A DNA stretch of 64,000 nt, from positions 1,514,001 through 1,578,000 of the forward strand of contig NC_013159.1 of the NCBI RefSeq assembly GCF_000023865.1, written 5' to 3'. Positions 11,587 to 20,978 of this stretch are shown here, in pieces; the stretch's first letter is position 1, and the number at the start of each line of letters is the position of its first letter. Under the pieces are notes generated by a model that saw only the letters and a list, made by a program, of their open reading frames with translations, was not told where the DNA came from and ran no database searches. The DNA is from Saccharomonospora viridis DSM 43017 (GTDB taxonomy: Bacteria > Actinomycetota > Actinomycetes > Mycobacteriales > Pseudonocardiaceae). Made by a program: the position numbers and the translations under genes.

Positions 11587-13115
11587 CCGTTCTCCTCACG
11601 CTTCCCGTGCTGTTGCCTCTGCTGGGCGCGGCTTTGTCGTTGATGCTCGGACGCAGGCCCGATTTCCAGCGGGTCATCGGGTTGACCGTGCTCAGCGGCG
11701 TCGTGGTCATCACCGCGGTGCTCGTGTACCACACCGACACCGAAGGTCCGGTCGTGTTGCAGCTGGGCGGTTATGCCGCGCCGTTCGGCATCACCCTGAT
11801 CGCGGACCGGCTCGCGTCGCTGCTGTTGCTCGTGTCGGCCGTGGTCACGTTGGCGGTGCTGGTCTTCTCCATCGGTCAGCGGGTCACCGACTACGGCCGG
11901 GAGACCGCGTCCACGACCTTCCAGCCCGCATACCTGGTGCTGTGCGCGGGTGTGTCCCTGGCCTACATCACCGGCGACCTGTTCAACCTGTTCGTCGCGT
12001 TCGAGATCATGCTCTCGGCGTCGTACGTGCTCATCACACGCCGAACCACCGCGCGTCGCGTGCGGGCGGGCATGACCTACGTGATCGTCAGCCTCACGTC
12101 GTCACTGCTGTTCATCACGCTCGTGGCGTTGGTGTACGCGGCGACGGGAACGGTGAACCTGGCGGCCTTGTCGCTGGAGTTCCGGGAATTGGCACCCGGG
12201 GTGCAGACCAGCCTCGCGCTGTTGGCCACCGTCGTGTTCGGTATCAAGGCGGCGCTCGTACCTCTGCACTTCTGGTTGCCGGACAGTTATCCGACCGCCC
12301 CCGCGCCCATCACGGCGGTGTTCGCAGGGTTGCTCACCAAGGTCGGTGTGTATGCGCTCATCCGCATTCACACGCTGGTGTTCCAAAGCGACACCGTGTG
12401 GAACGTGCTGCTCGTGGTGTCGATCGTCACCATGATCGTCGGAGCGCTCGGTGCGATCGCGCAGGAGGACATCAACCGTCTGCTGTCGTTCCTGCTGGTC
12501 AGCCACATCGGGTTCATGTTGTTCGGACTCGGCATGGCGACGGTCATCGGCCTTTCGGGTGCGATCCTCTACGTCGTCCACCACATCACCGTGCAAGCCG
12601 CGTTGTTCCTGGTCAGTGGTCTTGTCACCCGGCGTACGGGCACGGTGTCGCTGCGGGAGATGTCGGGTGTGGCCAAGAGCGCTCCGCTGGTGGCCGTGTT
12701 GTTCGCCGTGCCCGCGCTGAACCTCGCGGGCATCCCGCCGTTCTCCGGGTTCATCGCCAAGATCACGCTGTTCCGGGCCGGAGCCGAAAGCGCCACGGTG
12801 TGGGCGTATGCCGCGACCGCGGCGGCGGTGCTCACGAGTTTCCTCACGTTGTACGCGGTGACCCGGATCTGGGTGAGTGCCTTCTGGGGTGCGGAGCGGG
12901 AGCCGTTCCCCGACGCCGATCCGAGCGACGAGGTCACCGTGGGTACGGGGTTGACCAACCGGCCGATGGTGTTCGCCACCAGCGTGCTCGTGTTGACCGG
13001 CATCGTGATCAGCCTGGCTGCGGGGCCGCTGTCGGCGATGAGTGAACGTGCTGCCGATGATCTGCTGGGCGGTGAGCAGTACCGGAGCGTGGTACTACCG
13101 CAGGGGGAGGGTTGA
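11583..13115 (+). CDS. mnhD: Mrp/Mnh antiporter subunit D (NuoN/NuoM-like)
   Basis: A 510-residue polytopic subunit of the proton-antiporter fold. The paired residues expected for ion translocation are present: E141 (FVAFEIMLSASYVL) and K222 (GIKAALVPLHFWLPDSYP), equivalent to the essential Glu and Lys of Bacillus MrpD. The GTG start at 11583 overlaps the mnhC stop; an open frame upstream in the same phase is shadow sequence inside mnhC. Acts with MnhA as one of the two antiporter-like channels. Confidence 0.92.
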   Translation: MTVLLTLPVLLPLLGAALSLMLGRRPDFQRVIGLTVLSGVVVITAVLVYHTDTEGPVVLQLGGYAAPFGITLIADRLASLLLLVSAVVTLAVLVFSIGQRVTDYGRETASTTFQPAYLVLCAGVSLAYITGDLFNLFVAFEIMLSASYVLITRRTTARRVRAGMTYVIVSLTSSLLFITLVALVYAATGTVNLAALSLEFRELAPGVQTSLALLATVVFGIKAALVPLHFWLPDSYPTAPAPITAVFAGLLTKVGVYALIRIHTLVFQSDTVWNVLLVVSIVTMIVGALGAIAQEDINRLLSFLLVSHIGFMLFGLGMATVIGLSGAILYVVHHITVQAALFLVSGLVTRRTGTVSLREMSGVAKSAPLVAVLFAVPALNLAGIPPFSGFIAKITLFRAGAESATVWAYAATAAAVLTSFLTLYAVTRIWVSAFWGAEREPFPDADPSDEVTVGTGLTNRPMVFATSVLVLTGIVISLAAGPLSAMSERAADDLLGGEQYRSVVLPQGEG

Positions 13116-13116
13116 C

Positions 13117-13677
13117 ATGCGTCGTTATTCCCCGCTCCTGGCCCTGTGGCTGCTCGTGGTGTGGCTGCTGCTGTGGCGGTCGGTCGAGCCGCTGGTTCTG
13201 GTGTCGGGGGTCGTGGTCGCCCTCGCGATCCTGTCGTTGTTCCCGTTCCAGCCGGTGCGTTCCCCGTTATTCACCCGACCCCACCGTGTACTGGGACTCG
13301 TGCTGTACCTGGCCTGGGACCTGTTCAGCTCGGGCGTGCGTGTCGGCTGGGACGCCGCTCGTTTCGGTCCCCGGACCAAGGCCGTCATCGTCGAGGCTCC
13401 GATCCTGGTGGACCGGGACTTCCTCGTGGCGACGGCCGCCAACATGATCTCGCTGAGTCCCGGTGTGTTCGTGCTCCAGATCAACCGGCCGCAGAACTGC
13501 TTCTACGTGTACGTGCTCGGGGTGCGTTCCGCGGCGGTGGACGAGCATGTGCGCCATGCCCTGAACATGCAGATGCGGGCCATCAAGACATTCGGAACAG
13601 CCGAGGAGATCCGCGCCGCGGAGGAAGGCATGCGGAAGTTCGACGGGGCGAGGAGCCCGGCGGAGAACGGCGCATGA
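13117..13677 (+). CDS. mnhE: Mrp/Mnh antiporter subunit E
   Basis: A 186-residue MnhE protein: two N-terminal hydrophobic segments (LALWLLVVWLLLWRSVEPL and a second after it) and the conserved cytoplasmic domain with ISLSPGVFVLQI and VYVLGV. ATG 13117 follows one base after the mnhD stop, with AGGGGGAGG about 6 bases upstream as binding site. Needed for stable assembly of the complex in other bacteria. Confidence 0.88.
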   Translation: MRRYSPLLALWLLVVWLLLWRSVEPLVLVSGVVVALAILSLFPFQPVRSPLFTRPHRVLGLVLYLAWDLFSSGVRVGWDAARFGPRTKAVIVEAPILVDRDFLVATAANMISLSPGVFVLQINRPQNCFYVYVLGVRSAAVDEHVRHALNMQMRAIKTFGTAEEIRAAEEGMRKFDGARSPAENGA

Positions 13678-13729
13678 CCCGTAGGAGCGGACCAGCCGCC
13701 CAGACCGAGCCGAATTGCGAGGGGAAGCA

Positions 13730-13996
13730 GTGACAGTCGTCTTCATCGTCACACTGGCCATACTCGCCCTGGCCGGGCTGCTCACCCTGGTGCGCCTGGT
13801 GAAAGGCCCGTGGATCCTGGACCGCACCATGGCACTGGACGTCCTCGTGGTGCTCATCGTCGCGGGATTCGCCGTGAACATGGCGAGGACCGAATCCGTG
13901 CTCACGGTGCCGATCCTGGTGTGCACGGCGTTGCTCGGATTCGTCGGCACGCTCAGTGTCGTGCGACTCACCGAGGGGCGGAAGGAGCACCGCTGA
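13730..13996 (+). CDS. mnhF: Mrp/Mnh antiporter subunit F
   Basis: An 88-residue protein with three hydrophobic helices and the MnhF/PhaF signature LVKGPWILDRTMALDVL. GTG 13730 is preferred because GGGGAAG sits just upstream and this gives the usual length. It is separated from mnhE by 52 bases, the largest gap in the operon, and overlaps the ATG of mnhG. Confidence 0.88.
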   Translation: MTVVFIVTLAILALAGLLTLVRLVKGPWILDRTMALDVLVVLIVAGFAVNMARTESVLTVPILVCTALLGFVGTLSVVRLTEGRKEHR

Positions 13997-14367
13997 TGCT
14001 GCGCGACATCGTTTCCAGTGTCTTCCTGCTCGGTGGCGCGCTGTTCTGCCTCGTCGGCGCGTTCGGATTACTGCGGTTCCCCGATCTGCTGAGCCGACTC
14101 CAGGCCGCCACGAAGCCGCAGACCATCGGATTGATCATGGTGCTCATCGGAGTGGGGTTGCAACTGAGGTTCGTGGACGCCGTCGGGTTGGTCCTCGTCG
14201 CTCTGTTGCAGGTGATCACCGCTCCCGTGTTGTCCCAGCTTGTGGGGAGGGCCGCTTACCGGACCGGCATCATCGAGAAGTCCATGCTCGTGCACGATCA
14301 TCTGGGGGACAGGCTGCGTCGGGAAGGGCTCGAACCGCCGAAGCGGGAGACCCCGAGGGACCGGTGA
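13996..14367 (+). CDS. mnhG: Mrp/Mnh antiporter subunit G
   Basis: A 123-residue MnhG/PhaG protein: three hydrophobic segments with LFCLVGAFGLLRFPDLLSRLQAATKPQT read in two overlapping conserved blocks, and a short charged tail. It completes the set of seven subunits A-G, so the operon should encode a whole group 1 type Mrp complex exchanging Na+ (or K+) for protons. The start shares a base with the mnhF stop. Confidence 0.88.
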   Translation: MLRDIVSSVFLLGGALFCLVGAFGLLRFPDLLSRLQAATKPQTIGLIMVLIGVGLQLRFVDAVGLVLVALLQVITAPVLSQLVGRAAYRTGIIEKSMLVHDHLGDRLRREGLEPPKRETPRDR

Positions 14368-14479
14368 GTCGGCTCGCTCGACACCACCGGGCACAATGAG
14401 ACCCGCGTGCGCGCCCGGCGAGATCGGCGAAGCCGCGGACGAACAGAAAACGATCATGGAGTGGCGAGGAGTAGGCCCG

Positions 14480-15205
14480 GTGGCTCGTGCCTTGTGTGGC
14501 GTGGTGGCATTGGATGGCCCGTCAGGAACTGGTAAGACGACGGCGGCGCGGCGTCTGGCCACCGAATTCGGTGCGGGCTATCTGGACACCGGTGCCATGT
14601 ACCGCGTGGCGACATTGGCGGTGCTGCGGGCCGGAATCGGCCCGGACGACGCATCGGCGGTCGTGGAACTGGTGCGTCGTATCGAGATCGGAGTGGGGAC
14701 CGACCCCAAGGAGCCGAGCGCCAGCTTGGACGGGGTGGACGTCAGCGAGGCGATCCGCACCGAGGAGGTCAACCAGGCCGTCTCGGCGGTGTCGGCCGTG
14801 CCGGAGGTGCGGGAGATGCTCGTCGCCGAGCAGCGACGCATCATCCGAAAAGCCCTCGACGAGGTGGGCGGGATCGTGGTGGACGGCAGGGACATCGGGA
14901 CGGTCGTCGTTCCCGACGCCCCGCTGAAGGTGTTCCTCACCGCATCGGCCGATGTGCGGGCGAGGCGGCGCAGTGCCCAGGACGCGGCGGCCGGCCGGGT
15001 TTCCACCCCGGAGGAGACGAAGGCCTCGGTGGAGCGTCGTGACCGGCTGGACTCCACCAGGGCGAATTCACCACTGCGGGCCGCCGACGACGCGGTGCTG
15101 TTGGACACCTCCGACCTCGCCCTCGATGAGGTGACGGCGAAACTCACCGAATTGGCTGAGGACAGGGGTCTGCTCTGCGGTGAGGTCGCGGGGACTCGGC
15201 GGTGA
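14480..15205 (+). CDS. cmk: Cytidylate kinase
   Basis: A 241-residue kinase that phosphorylates CMP and dCMP with ATP. The P-loop GPSGTGKTT lies near the N-terminus and YLDTGAMYR and [11 protein letters not shown] are typical Cmk motifs. GTG 14480 is chosen because GAGGAG stands 8 bases upstream (14466-14471); ATG 14456 would add eight residues and lacks a binding site. The stop overlaps the start of the acyltransferase as GTGA. Cmk next to der is a conserved actinobacterial arrangement. Confidence 0.93.
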   Translation: MARALCGVVALDGPSGTGKTTAARRLATEFGAGYLDTGAMYRVATLAVLRAGIGPDDASAVVELVRRIEIGVGTDPKEPSASLDGVDVSEAIRTEEVNQAVSAVSAVPEVREMLVAEQRRIIRKALDEVGGIVVDGRDIGTVVVPDAPLKVFLTASADVRARRRSAQDAAAGRVSTPEETKASVERRDRLDSTRANSPLRAADDAVLLDTSDLALDEVTAKLTELAEDRGLLCGEVAGTRR

Positions 15206-15879
15206 CACGGCCGGTCCGGTCGGGGACGCTGCCATCCGGCGCGGTTCCGTGGCTGCACGACCTCTGCCGTTTCGTGGCACGGTGGCTGTATCGTCCCGCG
15301 TATCGGGTGCGGGTGCGAGGGCTGGAACGGGTGCCGCGTACCGGTCCCGTCGTGCTCGTGGCCAACCACAGTTCGCTGATCGAGCCGCAGCTGATCTTCG
15401 GAATGTTGCCGAGGCGGTCGGCGTTCCTTGTCAAACAGGAGCTGTTCGTCGGTGTGCTCGGCTGGTTCCTGCGCCGCATCGGGCAGGTACCGGTTCGGCG
15501 TGGGGCAGCGGATCGGCAGGCCCTGCTCACGGTGACGCGGCTGCTTCGGGACGGCGGCGTGGTGGGTGTCTTTCCCGAAGGCACCCGTGGTTCGGGCGAC
15601 GTGTTGGAGGCACAGCAGGGCGCGGCCTGGCTCGTACGCGCCAGCGGGGCGGTGGTGCTGCCGGTGGCGGTGCGAGGAACCTGGCGCCCGCCCGGGTCCC
15701 GACGGCGTTGGCGTCCCGTCGTCGATGTGCTCGTCGGCGAACCGTTCACGCTCGACGTCGCCGCCGGACGGGCCGGGCTCGAACAGGCCACCGAACGCAT
15801 TCGCGCCACCCTCGCCGCCCTCGTGCACGCCGTCGACAGCGCGCGCGATTCGCGTGCCGCGCGGCACGGCGACCGATGA
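15202..15879 (+). CDS. plsC: 1-acyl-sn-glycerol-3-phosphate acyltransferase family protein (HX4E variant)
   Basis: A 225-residue PlsC-type acyltransferase expected to acylate lysophosphatidic acid or a related acceptor at the membrane. The block I catalytic motif, normally NHxxxxD, reads N55-H56-S-S-L-I-E61, so the charge-relay aspartate is replaced by glutamate. Block III FPEGTRG (124-130) is intact. Lies between cmk and der and is translationally coupled to cmk. Activity is likely because the rest of the fold is conserved, but the acid substitution is worth noting. Confidence 0.85.
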   Translation: MTRPVRSGTLPSGAVPWLHDLCRFVARWLYRPAYRVRVRGLERVPRTGPVVLVANHSSLIEPQLIFGMLPRRSAFLVKQELFVGVLGWFLRRIGQVPVRRGAADRQALLTVTRLLRDGGVVGVFPEGTRGSGDVLEAQQGAAWLVRASGAVVLPVAVRGTWRPPGSRRRWRPVVDVLVGEPFTLDVAAGRAGLEQATERIRATLAALVHAVDSARDSRAARHGDR

Positions 15880-15920
15880 CCTCGGGGTCAGGCCCCGGCA
15901 GAGCTAAGGAAGAGACGAGC

Positions 15921-17333
15921 ATGACCGAAATGGACGGCACCTGGTCCGACGAGTCGGAGTTCCTCCGCCTCGACGCCGCCGCTGAGGAGGCGGCCGTCGA
16001 ACAAAGCGAGGCACCGCAGCCGGTGGTCGCTGTCGTGGGTAGGCCGAACGTCGGCAAATCCACGTTGGTAAACCGCATTCTGGGGCGTCGGGAAGCGGTT
16101 GTGCAGGACACCCCGGGCGTGACCAGAGACCGAATCTCCTACGACGCCACGTGGCGGGGCCGCCGCTTCACGCTCGTCGACACCGGTGGCTGGGAGCCGG
16201 GCGCCTCGGGGTTGCAGGCCTCGATCACGGCACAGGCCGAGCGGGCCATGTCCGAAGCCGACGTGGTCCTGCTCGTGGTCGACGCTGTCGTGGGACCCAC
16301 CGCCACCGACGAGGCCGTGGCGAAGGTACTGCGCCGCTCGAAGCGTCCGGTGCTGCTCGTGGCCAACAAGGTGGACAGTGAGAGTCTGCTCCCCGAGGTG
16401 GCGTCACTGTGGTCGCTCGGACTGGGGGAGCCTTACGCGGTGAGCGCGTTGCACGGACGTAGTTCCGGCGACCTGCTCGACGCCGTGGTGGACGCGCTAC
16501 CCGAAGCCCCGCGGGAGACCGGCCTGGTCGAGGCCGGACCGAGGCGGGTGGCGTTGGTGGGCAAACCGAACGTCGGCAAGTCGAGTCTGTTGAACAAACT
16601 CACGGGGGAGCAGCGCGCCGTCGTGGACTCGGTCGCGGGTACGACCGTGGACCCCGTGGACTCGCTGGTGGAGCTCGACGGACAGTTGTGGCGCTTCATC
16701 GACACGGCGGGATTGCGTAAGCGCGTGCAGACGGCCAGCGGCACCGAGTACTACGCCTCCCTGCGCACCAAGAACGCCATCGACGCGGCCGAAGTGGTCA
16801 TCGTGCTACTCGACGCGAGTGAACCACTGTCGGAACAGGACCTGCGCATCGTCACCTCGGTCGCCGACGCGGGGCGGGCGCTGGTGCTCGCCTTCAACAA
16901 GTGGGACCTGGTGGACGAGGAACGCCGGCACCAACTCGACCGGGAGATCGATCGCGGGCTGGTGCGTGTGCCGTGGGCTGAGCGGGTGAACGTCTCGGCG
17001 CTGACCGGTCGGGCGGTCCACAAGCTCGCCCCCGCGCTCCGCACCGCTTTGACGTCGTGGGATCAGCGGGTTCCCACCGGTCAGTTGAACAGCTGGCTTT
17101 CCGACCTCATCGCCGCCACACCACCGCCTGTGCGGGGTGGCAAACAGCCTAAGGTGCTGTTCGCCACGCAGGCGGGGGTACGTCCACCCACGCTCGTGTT
17201 GTTCACCACGGGCTTCCTCGAAGCGGGCTACCGCCGCTTCCTGGAACGCAAGTTCCGCGAACAGTTCGGGTTCACCGGCACACCGATACGGATCAACGTC
17301 CGGGTTCGCGAGAAGAAACCCAGGAAGAAGTGA
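15921..17333 (+). CDS. der: Ribosome biogenesis GTPase Der (EngA)
   Basis: A 470-residue tandem GTPase needed for 50S subunit maturation. Domain G1 has GRPNVGKS (40-47), DTGG and NKVD; domain G2 has [13 protein letters not shown] and NKWD; a C-terminal KH-like domain ends in a lysine/arginine-rich tail. ATG 15921 with AAGGAAGAGA upstream is the start; the frame is open further upstream but only through shadow sequence in plsC. The first 35 residues before G1 are acidic, an extension common in actinobacterial Der. Confidence 0.96.
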   Translation: MTEMDGTWSDESEFLRLDAAAEEAAVEQSEAPQPVVAVVGRPNVGKSTLVNRILGRREAVVQDTPGVTRDRISYDATWRGRRFTLVDTGGWEPGASGLQASITAQAERAMSEADVVLLVVDAVVGPTATDEAVAKVLRRSKRPVLLVANKVDSESLLPEVASLWSLGLGEPYAVSALHGRSSGDLLDAVVDALPEAPRETGLVEAGPRRVALVGKPNVGKSSLLNKLTGEQRAVVDSVAGTTVDPVDSLVELDGQLWRFIDTAGLRKRVQTASGTEYYASLRTKNAIDAAEVVIVLLDASEPLSEQDLRIVTSVADAGRALVLAFNKWDLVDEERRHQLDREIDRGLVRVPWAERVNVSALTGRAVHKLAPALRTALTSWDQRVPTGQLNSWLSDLIAATPPPVRGGKQPKVLFATQAGVRPPTLVLFTTGFLEAGYRRFLERKFREQFGFTGTPIRINVRVREKKPRKK

Positions 17334-17382
17334 TCGCCGGCCGGTTCGGGTCGGTCGTTGACGCCTGCTCACCCACCGGACG

Positions 17383-18714
17383 TCAGGGCAGTGGGGTCCG
17401 TAGCGGGACGTGCACGAGCTCCGGTGATCCGGCGGGTGAGCCTTCGGTCACCCACCGTGCCAGACGCTCGGGCGTGAACAGCTCGTCGATGACCATGAAC
17501 GCGGCCCCCACGAGCCCGGCCCGGTCGTTGAGGGTGGAACGGATGATGCGTAGCTCTCTGGTGGCCAACGGCAGTGACCGGCGGTAGACGGTTTCGCGCA
17601 CGGCCGCCAGGAGCAGGTCGCCGGCCCCCGCGACCCCGCCGCCGATGATGACCAGCGCCGGATTGAAGAAGCTGACCAACGTCGCGAGCAGACCACCGAT
17701 GAACCGTCCCGCCCGGGTCAACAGCTCCACCGAGGTGCGATCGCCGCTTTGAGCGGCCCGGGAGATGTCCGCAGCGGTGATCGTCCCTGTGTCGGCGAGG
17801 ACTTCGGCGAGGAGACGACTACGGCCCTCCTGGGCCGCGCTCAGGCCGTCCCGGGCCAGTGCGGCGCCCCCGGCATACGCCTCCAGGCAGCCGATGTTGC
17901 CGCATCGGCACACCACTTCCGTCTCGTCGGAGACCGCGGCGTGACCGATGTCCCCTGCGCAGCCCTGACTTCCCCGGTGCAGCGTCCCGCCTGAGACGAG
18001 TCCGGCACCGATGCCTGTGCCGATCTTGACGTAGAGGATGTCCCGTTGGCCTCGGGCCGACCCCGCACGCAGCTCACCGAGGGCCATGGTGTTGACCTCG
18101 TTGTCCACCCACACCGGCGTGTTGTAGCGCCGGGCGAGTCGGTCGCGTACCGGGTAGCCGTCCCAGCCGGGCATGATGGGGGGCGCGCTGGGGCGTCCGG
18201 TGGCGAACTCCACCGGGCCGGGAAGTCCGATGCCCACCCCCCACACGGTCAGATCCGGGTCGTTCTGTTCGGCGCGTACCTGGTCGAGCAACTCGTCGAG
18301 CACTTCCTCGACCCGTTCCAACACGGCCTCGGGCCCCGCCGCGATGTCCGCGTCCTCGGAGTGCTCGGCCAAAACGGTGCCGGCCAGGTCGACGACGCCG
18401 ACGTTGATGCTGGTGGCGCCGAGTTCGGCGGCGAGGATCACACCCGCATGCGCGCGGAATTTCAACTCGCGCGGAGCACGGCCCCCGCTGGATGGGCCGA
18501 GCGCACCTTCCTCCAACAGCCCACATGCCATGAGCTGGTTGACACGTTGGGTGACGACTGTGCGTCCGAGCCCTGACCGCCTGCCGATCTCCGGCCGGGT
18601 CCTCGCGGCGCCGGAACGTACAAGGTCGAGCACGGTAGCCAGGCTGTCGATGTGCTCGCCCACCAACATCGTCGTGTTCGTCCGTCCGGATTGAGAAACC
18701 TGCACCTGTTCCAT
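17383..18714 (-). CDS. ROK family transcriptional regulator
   Basis: A 443-residue protein with an N-terminal winged helix (about residues 18-80: RSGAARTRPEIGRRSGLGRT) and a C-terminal ROK sugar-kinase-like domain. The ROK zinc signature CxCGxxGCxE is present as CRCGNIGCLE. Such NagC/XylR-type proteins are usually repressors that sense a sugar or sugar phosphate. ATG 18714 is chosen over the frame's upstream GTG because it gives the expected N-terminus. Divergent from the PAC2 gene; no sugar transport or catabolic genes are adjacent, so the effector is unknown. Confidence 0.88.
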   Translation of the reverse strand: MEQVQVSQSGRTNTTMLVGEHIDSLATVLDLVRSGAARTRPEIGRRSGLGRTVVTQRVNQLMACGLLEEGALGPSSGGRAPRELKFRAHAGVILAAELGATSINVGVVDLAGTVLAEHSEDADIAAGPEAVLERVEEVLDELLDQVRAEQNDPDLTVWGVGIGLPGPVEFATGRPSAPPIMPGWDGYPVRDRLARRYNTPVWVDNEVNTMALGELRAGSARGQRDILYVKIGTGIGAGLVSGGTLHRGSQGCAGDIGHAAVSDETEVVCRCGNIGCLEAYAGGAALARDGLSAAQEGRSRLLAEVLADTGTITAADISRAAQSGDRTSVELLTRAGRFIGGLLATLVSFFNPALVIIGGGVAGAGDLLLAAVRETVYRRSLPLATRELRIIRSTLNDRAGLVGAAFMVIDELFTPERLARWVTEGSPAGSPELVHVPLRTPLP

Positions 18715-18828
18715 CTTCCACCATGCGCCACCCCGGCCGTGCACCCGCGGCGATGTGATGGGATTGAACAGGCGTCAGCAGACGTTGTCCCCAGTAGGGA
18801 CACACGTGGTGATGTCAGGAGGTTGACG

Positions 18829-19752
18829 GTGGATCGCAATCCGGAGCAGCTGTATGACCTGGACTCCGGGGTTTCCGTGCCGGAGGAACTGGTGCTGCTC
18901 TACCACTTCGACGGGTTCGTCGACGCGGGGTCGGCGGGGGGAGTCGTCGTCGACCACCTGCTTGCTGAGTGCGACGGTCCCGTGGTGGCGCGGTTCGACG
19001 TCGACAGGTTGCTCGATTACCGCTCGCGGCGCCCCACGATGACGTTCGCCGCCGATCATTGGGCCGACTACGAGGAGCCGGAACTGGCCGTACGGTTGTT
19101 GCGGGACGCGGACGAGGTCCCGTTCCTGCTGTTCACCGGTCCGGAACCGGATCGGGAGTGGGAGGCGTTCGTCGCCGCCGTACGGGGCCTGGTGCAACGT
19201 TGGCGGGTACGACTGCTGGTGAACGTCCACGGCATTCCGATGGGCGTCCCACACACCAGGCCACTGGGTATCACGGCGCACGCGACACGACCTGAACTGG
19301 TGCGTAGCTATCGCACCGTGTTCAACCAGATCCAGGTGCCGGGCAGCGCCGCGGCGTTGTTGGAGTACCGGTTGGGGCAAGCCGGCCACGATGTGATCGG
19401 ATTCACCGCGCATGTCCCTCATTACCTCGCTCAGTCACGGTATCCGGCGGCGGCGCTGCGTCTGTTCGATGCTGTGACGGAGGCCACAGGGCTACGGGTG
19501 CCGCTCGCCGATCTCCGTGAGGCGGCTCACGCCGCGAATCTGGAGATCGATCGTCAGGTCCGCGACAACGCCGAGGCCGCCGATGTCGTGCGTGCGTTGG
19601 AGCAGCAGTACGACGCCTTCACGGCCGCGGCTCCCGGGAGCAACTTGCTCGCTGACGCCGACAGCCTGCCCTCGGGCGACGAGCTTGCGGAACATTTCCA
19701 ACGATTCCTGGCGGAACAGCAGCAGGACCGCTTCGAGCAGGGGGAGTCCTGA
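18829..19752 (+). CDS. PAC2 family protein
   Basis: A 307-residue protein of the PAC2 (proteasome assembly chaperone 2-like) family found in nearly all actinobacteria. Family features are visible: LLYHFDGFVDAG at the N-terminus, VNVHGIPMGVPHTRP, and FTAHVPHYLAQS. GTG 18829 follows a textbook AGGAGG (18817-18822) at 6 bases. A role linked to the actinobacterial proteasome has been suggested for the family but is not established. No proteasome genes are nearby. Confidence 0.85.
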   Translation: MDRNPEQLYDLDSGVSVPEELVLLYHFDGFVDAGSAGGVVVDHLLAECDGPVVARFDVDRLLDYRSRRPTMTFAADHWADYEEPELAVRLLRDADEVPFLLFTGPEPDREWEAFVAAVRGLVQRWRVRLLVNVHGIPMGVPHTRPLGITAHATRPELVRSYRTVFNQIQVPGSAAALLEYRLGQAGHDVIGFTAHVPHYLAQSRYPAAALRLFDAVTEATGLRVPLADLREAAHAANLEIDRQVRDNAEAADVVRALEQQYDAFTAAAPGSNLLADADSLPSGDELAEHFQRFLAEQQQDRFEQGES

Positions 19753-20154
19753 AGCGCCCACGAGTTTCGGGCGGCGGCTTTCCCGTACGTCCGCGAAGCG
19801 TTGATCAGCTCGCGTTCACGGCTTCGGTGAGTCGTCTCTCTCACGGCGTGGCGGTGGGATGACACGACGTGCTTTTCCGCGCTTTCGACGTGTCCGTTGG
19901 TCGACCCATCGCCACCGCCGTCGTATGCCGGTTCAGGGGCGGTTTCGGGCCTAAGACCGGACCTCGGCTTGAGGGCGGCTCGAGAACGGTCCGAGGCCCG
20001 CTGGGAAGCCGGATCGATGTGTGAACCGTTGCGGCGTCCGGAAACCTCACGCGCTTCGAGGGTTCCCGCTGCAATTGTCGCTTTCCGGTGTCAGTCCGTC
20101 CGGCATCGAAAACGAAGGGCCCCGCTCCTCTTCCGGAGCGGGGCCCTCGATCGT
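19753..20154. other. Gene-free region between PAC2 gene and tRNA array
   Basis: No convincing coding sequence or RNA is seen apart from the hairpin listed at 20116-20147. The open frames here have no recognisable motif or ribosome binding site. Confidence 0.6.
20116..20147 (-). terminator. Intrinsic terminator of the tRNA Gly-Cys-Val array
   Basis: Perfect 13-base arms (20116-20128 and 20135-20147) with a 6-base loop. Read on the minus strand the hairpin is followed by TCGTTTTCG, a short T-run, directly after the last tRNA of the array. It is the clearest Rho-independent terminator in the window. Confidence 0.88.
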
Positions 20155-20157
20155 TGG

Positions 20158-20229
20158 TGCGCGATACTGGGATCGAACCAGTGACCTCTACCGTGTCAAG
20201 GTAGCGCTCTCCCGCTGAGCTAATCGCGC
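20158..20229 (-). tRNA. tRNA-Val (anticodon GAC)
   Basis: The minus strand folds into a full cloverleaf with acceptor arms GCGCGAT/ATCGCGC, anticodon stem CTACC/GGTAG and loop TTGACAC giving anticodon GAC, and T-loop TTCGATC. Discriminator A at 20158 is followed by an encoded CCA (20157-20155). Last of three tRNAs on this strand, one base from tRNA-Cys. Confidence 0.97.
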
Positions 20230-20230
20230 G

Positions 20231-20302
20231 AGGCGGAGACGGGAATCGAACCCGTGTACAGGGCTTTGCAGGCCCTTGCCTAAACCACTCGGCCACTCCG
20301 CC
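20231..20302 (-). tRNA. tRNA-Cys (anticodon GCA)
   Basis: Acceptor arms GGCGGAG/CTCCGCC, anticodon loop CTGCAAA (anticodon GCA), T-loop TTCGATT, discriminator T. The CCA end is not encoded; the next bases are CGC. Lies between tRNA-Gly and tRNA-Val. Confidence 0.97.
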
Positions 20303-20356
20303 GTGTGTGTGGACCAAGCGTGGGCTCGATCCAACTGCGGAATGCCGCCGCAGTCG

Positions 20357-20429
20357 AGCGGACGACGGGATTCGAACCCGCGACCCTCACCTTGGCAAGG
20401 TGATGCGCTACCAACTGCGCTACGTCCGC
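20357..20429 (-). tRNA. tRNA-Gly (anticodon GCC)
   Basis: Acceptor arms GCGGACG/CGTCCGC, anticodon stem TCACC/GGTGA with loop TTGCCAA (anticodon GCC), T-loop TTCGAAT. CCA is not encoded. It is the promoter-proximal tRNA; a TAAAGT box on the minus strand at 20489-20494 is a plausible -10 element for the array. Confidence 0.97.
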
Positions 20430-20552
20430 AACTCGTGACTCCGGGCCACTCGGGCTTTCGCTCGGTGATCCGTCGTCGTGTGGGAAGAACTTTAGCGGAT
20501 GCCCTCCGAGGTGTTTTCACGGGGGTGGTCATGTTCTCGCCCAGGGCCATGA

Positions 20553-20978
20553 TCAGCCCAAATCGTGCGGGATGAGTCGAGTGAGGGCGTCGTCGACATC
20601 GACCCACAGGTGCTCGTTACCCGGCAGCACGACGTCGTAGGTCTGGTCGAGGAAGTCGGCCAGCTCCTGTGCGGAGGCCTCGAACATCGCGTGGCCCGAA
20701 GGCGAGTTCAGTTCCACGAAGACCGAGTCGGGGTCTTCCATCGACGGCCGGATGCGAACGTCGCCGTCGCCCGCTTCGCCGAGCAGGCCGTCGGACAGCA
20801 GGTCGCGTGCGAAGACCCACTCGACCCAGCCTGCACGTCCGGTTCGGAACGCCGCGACGACCGCGTACGGGTCGCGGGTGTCGTAACGGAGCTCGACCTT
20901 CACCGGAACCGGGGGCGTTCGCGGTGCCAGGAGGTCGAAGACCGCCGTGGACCGGAGCGTCACGTGATCGTTTCGCAT
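20553..20978 (-). CDS. ssgB: SsgA/SsgB-like sporulation and cell division regulator
   Basis: A 141-residue SsgA-like protein. Typical stretches are VPVKVELRYDTRDPYAV, GWVEWVFARDLLSDGL and the C-terminal FLDQTYDVVLPGNE. In Streptomyces SsgB recruits FtsZ to sporulation septa; SsgB is the most conserved SALP among spore-forming actinomycetes. ATG 20978 is the only reasonable start. The gene is flanked by the tRNA array and by a divergent tRNA-Val. Naming it SsgB rather than another paralogue is by length and likeness. Confidence 0.85.
   Translation of the reverse strand: MRNDHVTLRSTAVFDLLAPRTPPVPVKVELRYDTRDPYAVVAAFRTGRAGWVEWVFARDLLSDGLLGEAGDGDVRIRPSMEDPDSVFVELNSPSGHAMFEASAQELADFLDQTYDVVLPGNEHLWVDVDDALTRLIPHDLG

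Noticed and set aside
19841-20317. A 158-codon minus-strand frame over two tRNA genes
   Set aside because: It runs through tRNA-Val, tRNA-Cys and their terminator, which are certain.
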